6,620 nt of DNA, from positions 1 to 6,620 of the forward strand of contig CALCRU010000029.1 in NCBI GenBank assembly GCA_937894335.1, given 5' to 3'. The position numbers and the translations under genes were made by a program. The notes beneath the pieces are model-generated. The model saw only the letters and a program-made list of their open reading frames with translations, ran no database searches and was not told where the DNA came from. Below, piece by piece: positions 1 to 6,324 of this stretch (the stretch's first letter is position 1; each line of letters begins with the position of its first letter). Source of the DNA: an uncultured Treponema sp. (GTDB lineage: Bacteria; Spirochaetota; Spirochaetia; Treponematales; Treponemataceae).

Positions 1-52
1 GAGCGCCACCTTGCCAAGGTGGATGTCGCGGGTCCGACTCCCGTTTTCCGCT
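1..52 (+). tRNA. tRNA-Gly (anticodon GCC), 5' end outside the window
   Basis: The 3' two thirds of a glycine tRNA. The anticodon stem is CCACC (6-10) paired with GGTGG (18-22), enclosing the loop TTGCCAA with anticodon GCC at 13-15, which reads GGC and GGT codons. The T arm is GCGGG (28-32) and CCCGT (40-44) around the loop TCCGACT. The 3' acceptor strand TTTCCGC is at 45-51 and the discriminator T at 52. It aligns base for base with the E. coli tRNA-Gly(GCC) layout as I remember it. The next bases are CTT, so the CCA tail is not encoded and must be added by tRNA nucleotidyltransferase. One oddity is that position 55 of the T loop is C instead of the almost universal U. The D arm and 5' acceptor strand are not visible. 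Confidence 0.93.
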
Positions 53-57
53 CTTCT

Positions 58-92
58 AAAGCGATTTGGGGAGACTCAATCGCTTTTTTTTT
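58..92 (+). terminator. Rho-independent terminator of the tRNA-Gly gene
   Basis: A nine-base-pair stem, AAAGCGATT (58-66) with AATCGCTTT (78-86), encloses an 11-base loop and runs into nine T residues (84-92). It lies six bases after the mature tRNA 3' end, so it should end the tRNA transcript and separate it from tig. The flanking A and T runs give it some potential on the other strand too. Confidence 0.88.
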
Positions 93-121
93 GAAACAAA
101 TTTTTTACTAAGGGGACACTT

Positions 122-1486
122 GTGAACATCTCTAAAGAAATTACAAAACTTGAACATTCTGCTGTAAAGCTGAGCGTAAAGGTTGCAAAGGAAGACGTAG
201 CATCAGCCTACAAAGACGGCATTTCAAAGTATGCCAAAAACATTCAGATTCCAGGATTCAGAAAGGGTCATGTTCCGGTAAATGTCCTTGAACAGAAGTA
301 CGGTGAGGCTCTTAAGGCAGAAATTGCAGGAAACCTTATTGACGAAGCATTGAACGACATTCTTAACGAAGAGGCAAACCACGACATTCGTCCGCTGCCC
401 TACTCCCAGCCAAGACTTGAAGGCAACGAGATGCCAGCATTTGACACAAACTCAGACTTCAACTTTACAGTTACATACGATGTGTTCCCCTCAGTAAAAG
501 TTGAAAACTTCAGTGGCATTGTAATCAAGGAGCCCCAGGTTACCATTGGCGACAAGGAACTTAACGAAGAACTTAAGGCCATTCAGGAACGCAATGCAGC
601 TGTTCTTGACAGAAAGGATGACGACCCAGTAGAAAAGGACAACATTGTTACAATCAGCTATAAGGAACTTGACGAAAAGGGTCAGACAGTAGCAGGCTCT
701 GAGCGCGAGGGATTTGTATTTACAGTTGGCTCTGGCGAAGACATTTACAAGATTGACGACGACATTCTTGGCATGAAGAAAGGCGAAACAAAGGAAATTA
801 CCAAAACTTATGCAAAGGATGATTCCAACGAAGACCTTGCAGGAAAGACAAAGAAAATCAGCGTAACTGTAACCGCCCTTAAGCAGCGCAATCTTCCAGA
901 ACTTGACGACGACCTTGCACAGGATGTAAGCGAAAAGTTCAAGACCCTTGCCGACCTTAAGGCTGACATTTCAAAGAATCTTGAAAACGCCAAAAATCGC
1001 AAGTTGGAAGAACTTAAGAGCCAGAGTCTCCTTAACCAGTTGGTAGAAAAGAATCCTATTGAACTTCCTGCTTCAATGGTTGCCGCAGAACTGGATTCAC
1101 GCTGGCGCATGATGGCACAGCAGTTCCAGACAAGCCCTGAACAGCTTGAGCGCATGGTAACTTCAAGCGGTCAGACGAAGGAACAGATGATTTCCCAGTG
1201 GACTGGTGACAGCGAAAAAATGCTTAAGAGCCGCCTTATTGTTGACGCCCTTATTCGCGAAAAGAACATTTCCGTAACTCCTGAAGAAATTGAAGCAGAG
1301 TACGCAAAAATTGCAGAAGAGAACGGCATGTCTGTAGAGGAAATTAAGGAGCACTACAAGGATGCCCGAGCAAAGGAATATTTGGTTGACGACGCAAAAG
1401 AAAAGAAACTTTACGAGGAACTTTACAAGCAGGTAAAGGTAGAAAAAGGCGACAAAGTAGCTTTTGCTGACCTCTTTAAGAACTAA
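122..1486 (+). CDS. tig: Trigger factor, ribosome-associated chaperone and peptidyl-prolyl isomerase
   Basis: A 454-residue trigger factor, a little longer than the 432 residues of E. coli. This chaperone docks at the ribosome exit tunnel and shields nascent chains. The N-terminal ribosome-binding domain (about 1-125) carries the signature loop GFRKGHVP at 45-52, which contacts ribosomal protein L23. An FKBP-type isomerase domain follows at about 165-253 (segment VEKDNIVTISY, then GFVFTVGSG and ILGMKKGE). The helical C-terminal chaperone domain (about 254-454) is rich in Lys and Glu. The start is GTG at 122, preceded by the ribosome binding site AGGGG at 111-115; an in-frame TGA at 92-94 excludes a much longer protein. 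No clear promoter is visible between the tRNA terminator and the start. The gene stands directly before clpP-clpX, as in many bacteria, but a strong terminator separates them. Confidence 0.97.
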   Translation: MNISKEITKLEHSAVKLSVKVAKEDVASAYKDGISKYAKNIQIPGFRKGHVPVNVLEQKYGEALKAEIAGNLIDEALNDILNEEANHDIRPLPYSQPRLEGNEMPAFDTNSDFNFTVTYDVFPSVKVENFSGIVIKEPQVTIGDKELNEELKAIQERNAAVLDRKDDDPVEKDNIVTISYKELDEKGQTVAGSEREGFVFTVGSGEDIYKIDDDILGMKKGETKEITKTYAKDDSNEDLAGKTKKISVTVTALKQRNLPELDDDLAQDVSEKFKTLADLKADISKNLENAKNRKLEELKSQSLLNQLVEKNPIELPASMVAAELDSRWRMMAQQFQTSPEQLERMVTSSGQTKEQMISQWTGDSEKMLKSRLIVDALIREKNISVTPEEIEAEYAKIAEENGMSVEEIKEHYKDARAKEYLVDDAKEKKLYEELYKQVKVEKGDKVAFADLFKN

Positions 1487-1505
1487 TCAGATATTGTTTC
1501 TTAGT

Positions 1506-1563
1506 AAAAACGGAATGCAGGGCAAATAACTCCTTTAAACAGTTGCCACATTCCGTTTTTTTT
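1506..1563 (+). terminator. Rho-independent terminator after tig
   Basis: A long hairpin. The outer arms AAAAACGGAATG (1506-1517) and CATTCCGTTTTT (1549-1560) pair over 12 bases. Inside, GGCAA (1521-1525) pairs with TTGCC (1543-1547), leaving a loop of about 17 bases. The 3' arm ends in a run of eight T (1556-1563). It starts 20 bases after the tig stop codon. Its 3' half also contains the likely -35 element of the clpP promoter. Confidence 0.88.
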
Positions 1564-1572
1564 GTTTATATT
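1543..1572 (+). promoter_or_regulatory. Probable sigma-70-type promoter of clpPX, embedded in the tig terminator
   Basis: TTGCCA at 1543-1548 matches the -35 consensus at five of six positions, and TATATT at 1567-1572 matches the -10 at five of six, with an 18-base spacer. Transcription would begin near 1579, giving a leader of about 12 bases that holds the clpP ribosome binding site. The -35 falls in the 3' arm of the tig terminator stem. This is an assignment by eye without start-site data. Confidence 0.42.
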
Positions 1573-1577
1573 AGTAC

Positions 1578-1585
1578 AGAGAGGA
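1578..1585 (+). promoter_or_regulatory. Ribosome binding site that fixes the clpP start
   Basis: AGAGAGGA lies five bases before ATG 1591. The reading frame stays open upstream to a TTG at 1543, but that codon lies inside the tig terminator and has no ribosome binding site. The site therefore supports ATG 1591 as the true start. Confidence 0.75.
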
Positions 1586-1590
1586 TAAAA

Positions 1591-2202
1591 ATGAACGAAT
1601 ACATGAACAGCATAATACCCAATGTCTTTGAAAGAAGTGGCGGCGGGGAAAAACTCTACGACCTTTATTCAAGGCTTTTAAAAGACCGGATTATTTTTGT
1701 TGATGGAGAAATCCGCGACGAAAACGCAGACATAGTAGTGGCACAACTTCTCTTCCTCGAAAGCGAAAATCCAGACAAAGACATAAACATGTACATCAAC
1801 AGCCCGGGAGGTTCTGTTACTGCAGGACTGGCCATATACGATACCATGCAGTATGTTAAGTGCGACATTCAGACAATCTGCATGGGACAGGCGGCAAGCA
1901 TGGGAGCCATTCTTCTTGCAGGAGGAACAAAGGGAAAGCGACATGCCCTTCCCTCCAGCAGGGTAATGATTCATCAGCCTTGGGGCGGTGCTCAGGGTCA
2001 GGAAAGCGACATTGCAATTCAGGCAAAGGAAATAATCAGACTTAAAAAACTGAGCATTTCTTATCTTGCGGAACAGACAGGAAAGTCCATAGAAGAAATT
2101 TCAAAAGACATGGAAAGAGATTTTTACATGTCTGCACAGGAAGCCCTAGAATACGGCATAGTAGACAACATTATGGTCAGTGCAAAAAAAGGAGCAAAGT
2201 AA
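1591..2202 (+). CDS. clpP: ATP-dependent Clp protease proteolytic subunit ClpP
   Basis: A 203-residue serine protease of peptidase family S14. In the known family, two heptameric rings form a barrel that degrades proteins unfolded and fed in by ClpX or ClpA/ClpC. The catalytic triad is visible: Ser103 in GQAASMGA (99-106), His128 in MIHQPWGG (126-133) and Asp177 in ERDFYM (175-180). The 49-residue His-to-Asp spacing equals that of E. coli. SPGGS (71-75) forms the oxyanion region. The N terminus is short, as expected for a cytoplasmic protein with at most a brief propeptide. The start is ATG 1591, chosen for its ribosome binding site. The stop codon overlaps the clpX start by one base, so the two are probably translationally coupled. 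Treponema pallidum has a second ClpP gene elsewhere (recalled), so other paralogues may exist outside this window. Confidence 0.97.
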   Translation: MNEYMNSIIPNVFERSGGGEKLYDLYSRLLKDRIIFVDGEIRDENADIVVAQLLFLESENPDKDINMYINSPGGSVTAGLAIYDTMQYVKCDIQTICMGQAASMGAILLAGGTKGKRHALPSSRVMIHQPWGGAQGQESDIAIQAKEIIRLKKLSISYLAEQTGKSIEEISKDMERDFYMSAQEALEYGIVDNIMVSAKKGAK

Positions 2203-3461
2203 TGAGAGGCTTTGGAAAAGGCGAACAGAAAATATGTGCCTTCTGCGGAAGGGCTGCCGACGAAAACAGACTGGTTGTAGAATCTCCCATAAGTCCCGTC
2301 TTTATATGCGAACAGTGTGTGGCAGCCTGCGATGCGGTTCTTAGCGAACAGAAGCACTCCCTTAAGCCCATAAACATGGCAGAAGTTCCAACTCCCCGTG
2401 AGTTCAAGGAATATCTTGACCAGTATGTAATTGGGCAGGATGCGGCAAAGAAGGTTCTTTCAGTTGCAGTATACAACCACTACAAGCAGCTTTCTAACAG
2501 CAAGAACATGAAGGACAACTCTGATGTTAAAATCGAAAAGTCAAACATTCTTCTTCTTGGCCCTACTGGAAGCGGAAAGACTCTTCTTGCAAAGACTCTG
2601 GCGCAAAAGTTGAATGTGCCTTTTGCCATTGCAGATGCCACAACCCTTACCGAAGCCGGCTATGTGGGTGAAGATGTAGAAAATGTACTCCTTAAGCTCA
2701 TAAACAATGCAAACGGCGATGTTGCCGCTGCAGAAAGGGGAATCATCTTCATAGACGAAATAGACAAAATTAGCCGCAAGAGCGAAAACACTTCCATCAC
2801 AAGGGATGTAAGCGGAGAAGGAGTTCAGCAGGCTCTTCTTAAAATTTTGGAGGGAACCCATGCATCGGTACCGCCTCAGGGAGGACGCAAGCACCCTAAT
2901 CAGGAAATGATAGACATAGACACGACCAACATTCTCTTTATCTGCGGAGGAGCCTTTGTAGGTTTGGACAAGGTAATTGAAGAAAGACTTTCTTCCAGTT
3001 CCATAGGATTTGGCGCAAAGGGTACAAGACGCACAGAAGAAGAAAGGATGGAACTTCTAAGTCAGGTAACTAGCGACGACCTTGTAAAGTTTGGACTTAT
3101 TCCAGAACTTATAGGACGACTTCCCATTACCTGCGCCCTTAAGGAACTTACCAGAGACGACCTTAAGAGGATTTTGCGCGAACCTAAGAATTCAATTACC
3201 CGTCAGTTCCAAGCAAGTTTTGCAATAGACGATGTGGACCTTACCTTCTCTGACGAGGCCATTGACGAAATTGCAGACATTGCCATAAAGAACAAGACAG
3301 GAGCCCGAGGACTTCGTGCAATTGTGGAAGGTGTACTTCTAGACATCATGTACGAGATTCCCAGCATAAAGGGAAAAAAGAAGCTGGAAATTACAAAGGA
3401 CATTGTGCTTACAAAGGCACTGCCCTCCCCAGAGTCGCTACTTGTAGAAAAGACGGCCTAA
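2202..3461 (+). CDS. clpX: ATP-dependent Clp protease ATP-binding subunit ClpX
   Basis: A 419-residue AAA+ unfoldase of standard ClpX length. The N-terminal zinc-binding domain has Cys12, Cys15, Cys36 and Cys39, used for adaptor and substrate docking. The AAA+ module has Walker A GPTGSGKT (120-127), pore loop GYVG (153-156), Walker B IIFIDE (181-186), the RKH substrate-entry motif (229-231), an arginine-finger segment ending in GRLP (R306) and sensor 2 GARGLR (367-372, R369). The loop with IGF (268-270) is the known ClpP-docking tripeptide, so the protein should partner the ClpP encoded just upstream. The ATG shares its A with the clpP stop codon (TAATG), and GGAG at 2191-2194 serves as ribosome binding site. 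All key residues are intact. Confidence 0.98.
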   Translation: MRGFGKGEQKICAFCGRAADENRLVVESPISPVFICEQCVAACDAVLSEQKHSLKPINMAEVPTPREFKEYLDQYVIGQDAAKKVLSVAVYNHYKQLSNSKNMKDNSDVKIEKSNILLLGPTGSGKTLLAKTLAQKLNVPFAIADATTLTEAGYVGEDVENVLLKLINNANGDVAAAERGIIFIDEIDKISRKSENTSITRDVSGEGVQQALLKILEGTHASVPPQGGRKHPNQEMIDIDTTNILFICGGAFVGLDKVIEERLSSSSIGFGAKGTRRTEEERMELLSQVTSDDLVKFGLIPELIGRLPITCALKELTRDDLKRILREPKNSITRQFQASFAIDDVDLTFSDEAIDEIADIAIKNKTGARGLRAIVEGVLLDIMYEIPSIKGKKKLEITKDIVLTKALPSPESLLVEKTA

Positions 3462-3473
3462 AAAGTCATACAG

Positions 3474-3522
3474 AAAAAGCCGGATGCAGAACCTTACGGA
3501 AGTGCAGTCCTGCTTTTTTTTT
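3474..3522. terminator. Probably bidirectional terminator between clpX and the convergent glycosyltransferase gene
   Basis: AAAAAGC (3474-3480), GGA (3482-3484) and TGCA (3485-3488) pair with TGCA (3503-3506), TCC (3508-3510) and GCTTTTT (3512-3518). The stem has one mismatch and one bulge, and the loop contains a small CTT/AAG helix. On the plus strand it continues into nine T (3514-3522) and ends the clpX transcript. On the minus strand the opposite arm ends in GGCTTTTT, a weaker U-tract that would serve the gene arriving from the right. Confidence 0.75.
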
Positions 3523-3541
3523 ATTTTCTTAGAAATGATTT

Positions 3542-4672
3542 TTACCTTGTTGCCCCGGAAACAGATTCAGCGGTAAGCACAGAAAGGGTTTTTTCTGCGG
3601 TCTTTTGCCAAGAAAACCGCTTTGCCCATTCCAGACCGCCACTTATAAGTGAAGAACGGAGGGAAGAATCGGTAACGGTTTTTTCCATGCAGGAGGCTAT
3701 GTCTTCGGGAGAATCGCTGTCAAAGAAAAGGGCATTGTTTCCAGCAACTTCAGGCAGGGCACCAGCTTTTGCACACGAAACAGGAAGTCCTGTTGCCATG
3801 GCCTCCAGTACAGGAAGCCCCACTCCTTCGTTTACAGACGGGAATATGCAGGCCTCGGCACCGCGATAAAGTTCGGGAAAACTTTCGTGGGGAAAGTATC
3901 CAGTAATGAAGATGTCGCTTGCATAGGGTGAAGCAAGGGCAGCCTTGTGAACTTCCTCGGCGTAAGGTCCATCGCTTCCTGCAAGAACCAACCTGTGGGG
4001 AAGCCCCGTCTTTTCTTTGAAGATGGTAAAGGCCTGAATCAGCTCCTTGTGATGTTTTTCTGGTCCCTGAAGTCGGCTTGCGTAAATAAAGTAAGGCCTC
4101 TTTATGGCAAAGGGCTTTATGTCAAGTGTTTCATCCGCAGAAATTTCCTTTGGAAAAAACAAACTGTGATCTATGCCGTTATGAATCACCTCTATGTTGG
4201 GACAGGTAACTCCAGATCGCTCCAAATCTTTTTTTATAAACTTGCTTGCGGCTATTATGCAAGGGGCCTTTGACAGGGAGCGTATCATGCGCTTCTTTTG
4301 CCAGGGGTCTGTGGTTTCTTTTATCTTTGAGCTTACTATGTCAAGAACTACGGGAACTCCAGGAACCTTAAATGTACGGGGAAGGATTCTGCTTCCTGCG
4401 GCATACAGAACTACATCGTAACCCTGCTTTGCGGCAAATCTGTTTGCCCTAAACACATGCCATATTCTTTCTGCAGAAAGGGTGTCGGGAACGCCTACGC
4501 TTTCAAATGCATACTGGGTGTTTCCCGTAAAAGTGTAGCGGTCAACCTCGGAGCCGAAAAATCCGTAGGAAACTCCCTCAAGAACAGGAAGTTCCTTTAC
4601 CAAAGAAAGCAGATAGGAGCCTATGCCAGACCTGCCGTGATCCGCACCGAATGTATCAATTCCAACAAACAT
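3542..4672 (-). CDS. Glycosyltransferase, GT-B fold, GT4-like family
   Basis: A 376-residue retaining-type glycosyltransferase expected to move a sugar from a nucleotide-sugar donor to a glycan or lipid acceptor at the cytoplasmic face of the membrane. The N-terminal acceptor domain has the glycine-rich stretch GRSGIGSY (13-20). The linker region has VIHNGID (163-169 region). The donor domain begins near YASRLQGPEKHHKELI (197-212). It contains AGSDGPY and the E-x7-E motif, Glu282 to Glu290, in NEGVGLPVLEAMATG, which contacts the nucleotide-sugar in this family. There is no signal peptide or membrane helix. The gene stands alone: clpX is convergent and the helicase gene divergent, so context gives no pathway. 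The donor and acceptor cannot be named. The start at 4672 has no ribosome binding site; a -10-like TATACT six bases upstream suggests a leaderless mRNA. Confidence 0.9.
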   Translation of the reverse strand: MFVGIDTFGADHGRSGIGSYLLSLVKELPVLEGVSYGFFGSEVDRYTFTGNTQYAFESVGVPDTLSAERIWHVFRANRFAAKQGYDVVLYAAGSRILPRTFKVPGVPVVLDIVSSKIKETTDPWQKKRMIRSLSKAPCIIAASKFIKKDLERSGVTCPNIEVIHNGIDHSLFFPKEISADETLDIKPFAIKRPYFIYASRLQGPEKHHKELIQAFTIFKEKTGLPHRLVLAGSDGPYAEEVHKAALASPYASDIFITGYFPHESFPELYRGAEACIFPSVNEGVGLPVLEAMATGLPVSCAKAGALPEVAGNNALFFDSDSPEDIASCMEKTVTDSSLRSSLISGGLEWAKRFSWQKTAEKTLSVLTAESVSGATR

Positions 4673-4678
4673 GATTAA

Positions 4679-4684
4679 AGTATA
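4679..4684 (-). promoter_or_regulatory. Candidate -10 element of the glycosyltransferase gene
   Basis: Read on the minus strand, TATACT is followed by six bases and then the ATG at 4672. With standard -10 geometry (-12 to -7) transcription would start exactly on the A of the ATG. I see no convincing -35 at 16 to 18 bases. The only purine-rich stretch (GGGG, minus strand of 4693-4696) is 20 bases from the start, too far to act as a ribosome binding site. Confidence 0.38.
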
Positions 4685-4702
4685 TATTAAATCCCCAAAT
4701 TA

Positions 4703-4711
4703 TGCTATAGT
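4703..4711 (+). promoter_or_regulatory. Candidate extended -10 promoter of the helicase gene
   Basis: TGCTATAGT holds a -10 hexamer TATAGT (4706-4711) with the TGN extension immediately upstream, a form that can work without a good -35 element; none is visible here. Standard geometry puts the transcription start at 4718, which is the A of an in-frame ATG. The element lies 21 bases from the divergent -10 candidate, so polymerase could occupy only one at a time. Confidence 0.42.
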
Positions 4712-4717
4712 ATGCCC

Positions 4718-5896
4718 ATGGAAAGCACTTCATTTACAGAACTGGGCATAGGAGAAGACCTTACCCAAAGGCTTGAAAAAAACGGAATAAAAACGCCTTC
4801 TCTAGTACAGCAGAAAGTAATCCCCCTTCTTGCCTCAGGACAGAATATAATGTTCCAGAGCGAGACGGGAACGGGAAAAACCTTTGCCTACCTTCTTCCC
4901 CTTATACAGAAAATGGAGGCAGAATCCAACGAAGACAAGAGCGTGCGTCTTCTTATTGCGACCCCTACATACGAACTGGCTTCCCAAATAAAGGTGCAAG
5001 TTCAGCTTATAACAGAATTAAAATGCATCCTCTGCATAGGTGGCGCCCCCATAAACAGGCAGATAGAAATGCTCAAGTCCAAGCCCGACATTGTAGTGGG
5101 TGGTGCAGGAAGGCTTTTGGAACTGATTCACCTAAAAAAACTTAAGGCCGACAAGGTGCGCTTTCTTGTTCTAGACGAAACAGACAGGCTTTTAAGCAGA
5201 GAACTTAGAGACCTTACCCGAGACCTTATGGAAAGGCTTCCCAAAAAAGTCCAGCTCATAGGATGCTCCGCCACTGTAAACGAATTTACCGTAAAGACTT
5301 TGGAAAAAATGAGGCCGCCTGCAGAAGACGGTCAGAACTCGCCACTTAGCCTTGTTACACTTCCTGCCGAAGATGTTCTAAGAAAGAGGATAAGCCACTG
5401 GGCAATATATGCCGAGCGCAGAAACAAGATAGACACTCTTAGGAGTTTCATAAATGCGGTTCAGCCTAAAAAGCTAATTGTGTTTACCGCCCGAAACGAC
5501 CAGCTGCCCATAATAGTTGAAAAACTTAGGTGGCGCAAAATAAACTGCGAAGGCTTAAGTTCCAAGGAAGACAAAAAGACAAGAAAGACCGCCATAGACA
5601 GGTTTAGGAGCGGAAAAGTGGCAGTTTTGGTTACTACAGATTTGGCTTCAAGAGGACTAGACATTCCGGGAATAAGCCATGTAGTGCAAATGGATATGCC
5701 TGAAGATGACGACTTTTTTATACACCGGGCTGGACGAACTGCACGAATGGGTACTAGCGGTGTAAACTGCGTCATAGGTGACGAAAGGGAACTTAGGCTT
5801 TATGCGGCTCTAGAAAAAAAACTGGCTCTTACGGTCTACCCCAAGGAACTTAGAAACGGAAAGCTTAACTCTATAGAAGGTGCGGTCCAAGACTAA
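4718..5896 (+). CDS. DEAD-box ATP-dependent RNA helicase
   Basis: A 392-residue RNA helicase (394 if the ATG at 4712 is used) with both RecA-like domains and almost no C-terminal extension. Numbered from 4718, the Q motif is at 6-31 (Phe6, then GIKTPSLVQ). Motif I is SETGTGKT (48-55), motif Ia PTYELA (83-88), the GG motif 108-109, motif Ib GAGR (129-132), motif II DETD (153-156) and motif III SAT (184-186). Motif IV is IVFTAR, motif V TTDLASRGLDI (306-316) and motif VI HRAGRTAR (336-343). ATP-binding and hydrolysis residues are intact, but motifs Ia, Ib and II depart from PTRELA, TPGR and DEAD. The family remodels RNA in ribosome assembly, translation or decay; the exact role here is unknown. 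I prefer ATG 4718 because it coincides with the predicted transcription start; neither ATG has a ribosome binding site. The stop overlaps the next gene by one base. Confidence 0.93.
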   Translation: MESTSFTELGIGEDLTQRLEKNGIKTPSLVQQKVIPLLASGQNIMFQSETGTGKTFAYLLPLIQKMEAESNEDKSVRLLIATPTYELASQIKVQVQLITELKCILCIGGAPINRQIEMLKSKPDIVVGGAGRLLELIHLKKLKADKVRFLVLDETDRLLSRELRDLTRDLMERLPKKVQLIGCSATVNEFTVKTLEKMRPPAEDGQNSPLSLVTLPAEDVLRKRISHWAIYAERRNKIDTLRSFINAVQPKKLIVFTARNDQLPIIVEKLRWRKINCEGLSSKEDKKTRKTAIDRFRSGKVAVLVTTDLASRGLDIPGISHVVQMDMPEDDDFFIHRAGRTARMGTSGVNCVIGDERELRLYAALEKKLALTVYPKELRNGKLNSIEGAVQD

Positions 5897-6324
5897 TGGA
5901 ATACCTTGCCCTGCTTACATTTGTCCTTTTTGCCATACCCATAAGCATATGGGACATAAAAAATCTTACCATTCCCGACATTCTTACGGCACTGTCAGCA
6001 GCCAGCCTCCTTGCCTTTAGGCTGATTTTTACCCGAAACGACATACTGCTCTATTTGGGGGCGGCACTGGCTTCCTTTCTTCTACTGCTTTTGGTGCGCC
6101 TCCTTACCCGTAAAAGCCTTGGACTGGGAGATGTAAAATACGGAATTCCCTGCGGACTTTATGCTGGTCCTGTTGCAGCCTTTGCAGGCTTTTTTTTGGC
6201 CTGCGTAGCAGCATTTCTCTGGACCAGAATACGAAGACTTCCCAAAGACAGTCCCTTTCCCTTTGCACCCTTTCTGGCACTGGGAACAGCAGTGGCAGGA
6301 CTTACTATACAAATCTTACAGTAA
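5896..6324 (+). CDS. Minimal prepilin peptidase (A24 family) membrane aspartyl protease
   Basis: A 142-residue, very hydrophobic protein with about five membrane segments (roughly 2-18, 29-45, 50-70, 82-108 and 119-141). Both catalytic aspartates of the A24 prepilin peptidase family are visible: Asp20 in WDIKNLTIPD and Asp79 in the GLGDVK motif (76-81). The C-terminal PFPFAPFLALG also fits the family. Full PilD-type enzymes are roughly 220 to 290 residues, with an N-terminal cysteine and methylase part that is absent here. The size is closer to CpaA/TadV-type peptidases, which cut prepilin-like leader peptides at the membrane. No pilin or secretion genes accompany it in this window, so its substrate is unknown. 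The ATG shares its A with the helicase stop (TAATG) and has no ribosome binding site at a normal distance (GAAGG at 5876-5880 is 15 bases away), which suggests coupling by reinitiation. Confidence 0.82.
   Translation: MEYLALLTFVLFAIPISIWDIKNLTIPDILTALSAASLLAFRLIFTRNDILLYLGAALASFLLLLLVRLLTRKSLGLGDVKYGIPCGLYAGPVAAFAGFFLACVAAFLWTRIRRLPKDSPFPFAPFLALGTAVAGLTIQILQ

Noticed and set aside
91..121. Promoter for tig between the tRNA terminator and the start codon
   Set aside because: TTGAAA (91-96) has no -10 at a usable distance, and TTTACT (104-109) would start transcription after the ribosome binding site. No supportable promoter was found.
808..1155. Antisense open frame of 115 codons within tig
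   Set aside because: Serine- and arginine-rich translation typical of a reverse frame of a Lys/Glu/Leu-rich gene; no ribosome binding site or family resemblance.
1543..1590. N-terminal extension of ClpP by 16 residues from a TTG codon
   Set aside because: The TTG lies inside the tig terminator stem, has no ribosome binding site, and the extra residues do not resemble a ClpP N terminus. ATG 1591 has AGAGAGGA five bases upstream.
2541..2894. Antisense open frame of 117 codons within clpX
   Set aside because: Shadow of the strongly conserved AAA+ region; low-complexity composition and no recognisable domain.
3947..4273. Plus-strand open frame of 108 codons opposite the glycosyltransferase gene
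   Set aside because: It overlaps the conserved donor-binding region of the real gene and has no start signal or family resemblance.
4712..4717. Helicase start at the first of two nearby ATG codons
   Set aside because: It directly abuts the -10 hexamer and would lie upstream of the predicted transcription start. It remains possible if transcription begins further upstream.
5461..5775. Antisense open frame of 104 codons within the helicase gene
   Set aside because: Lies opposite motifs IV to VI of a clear helicase; no independent coding evidence.
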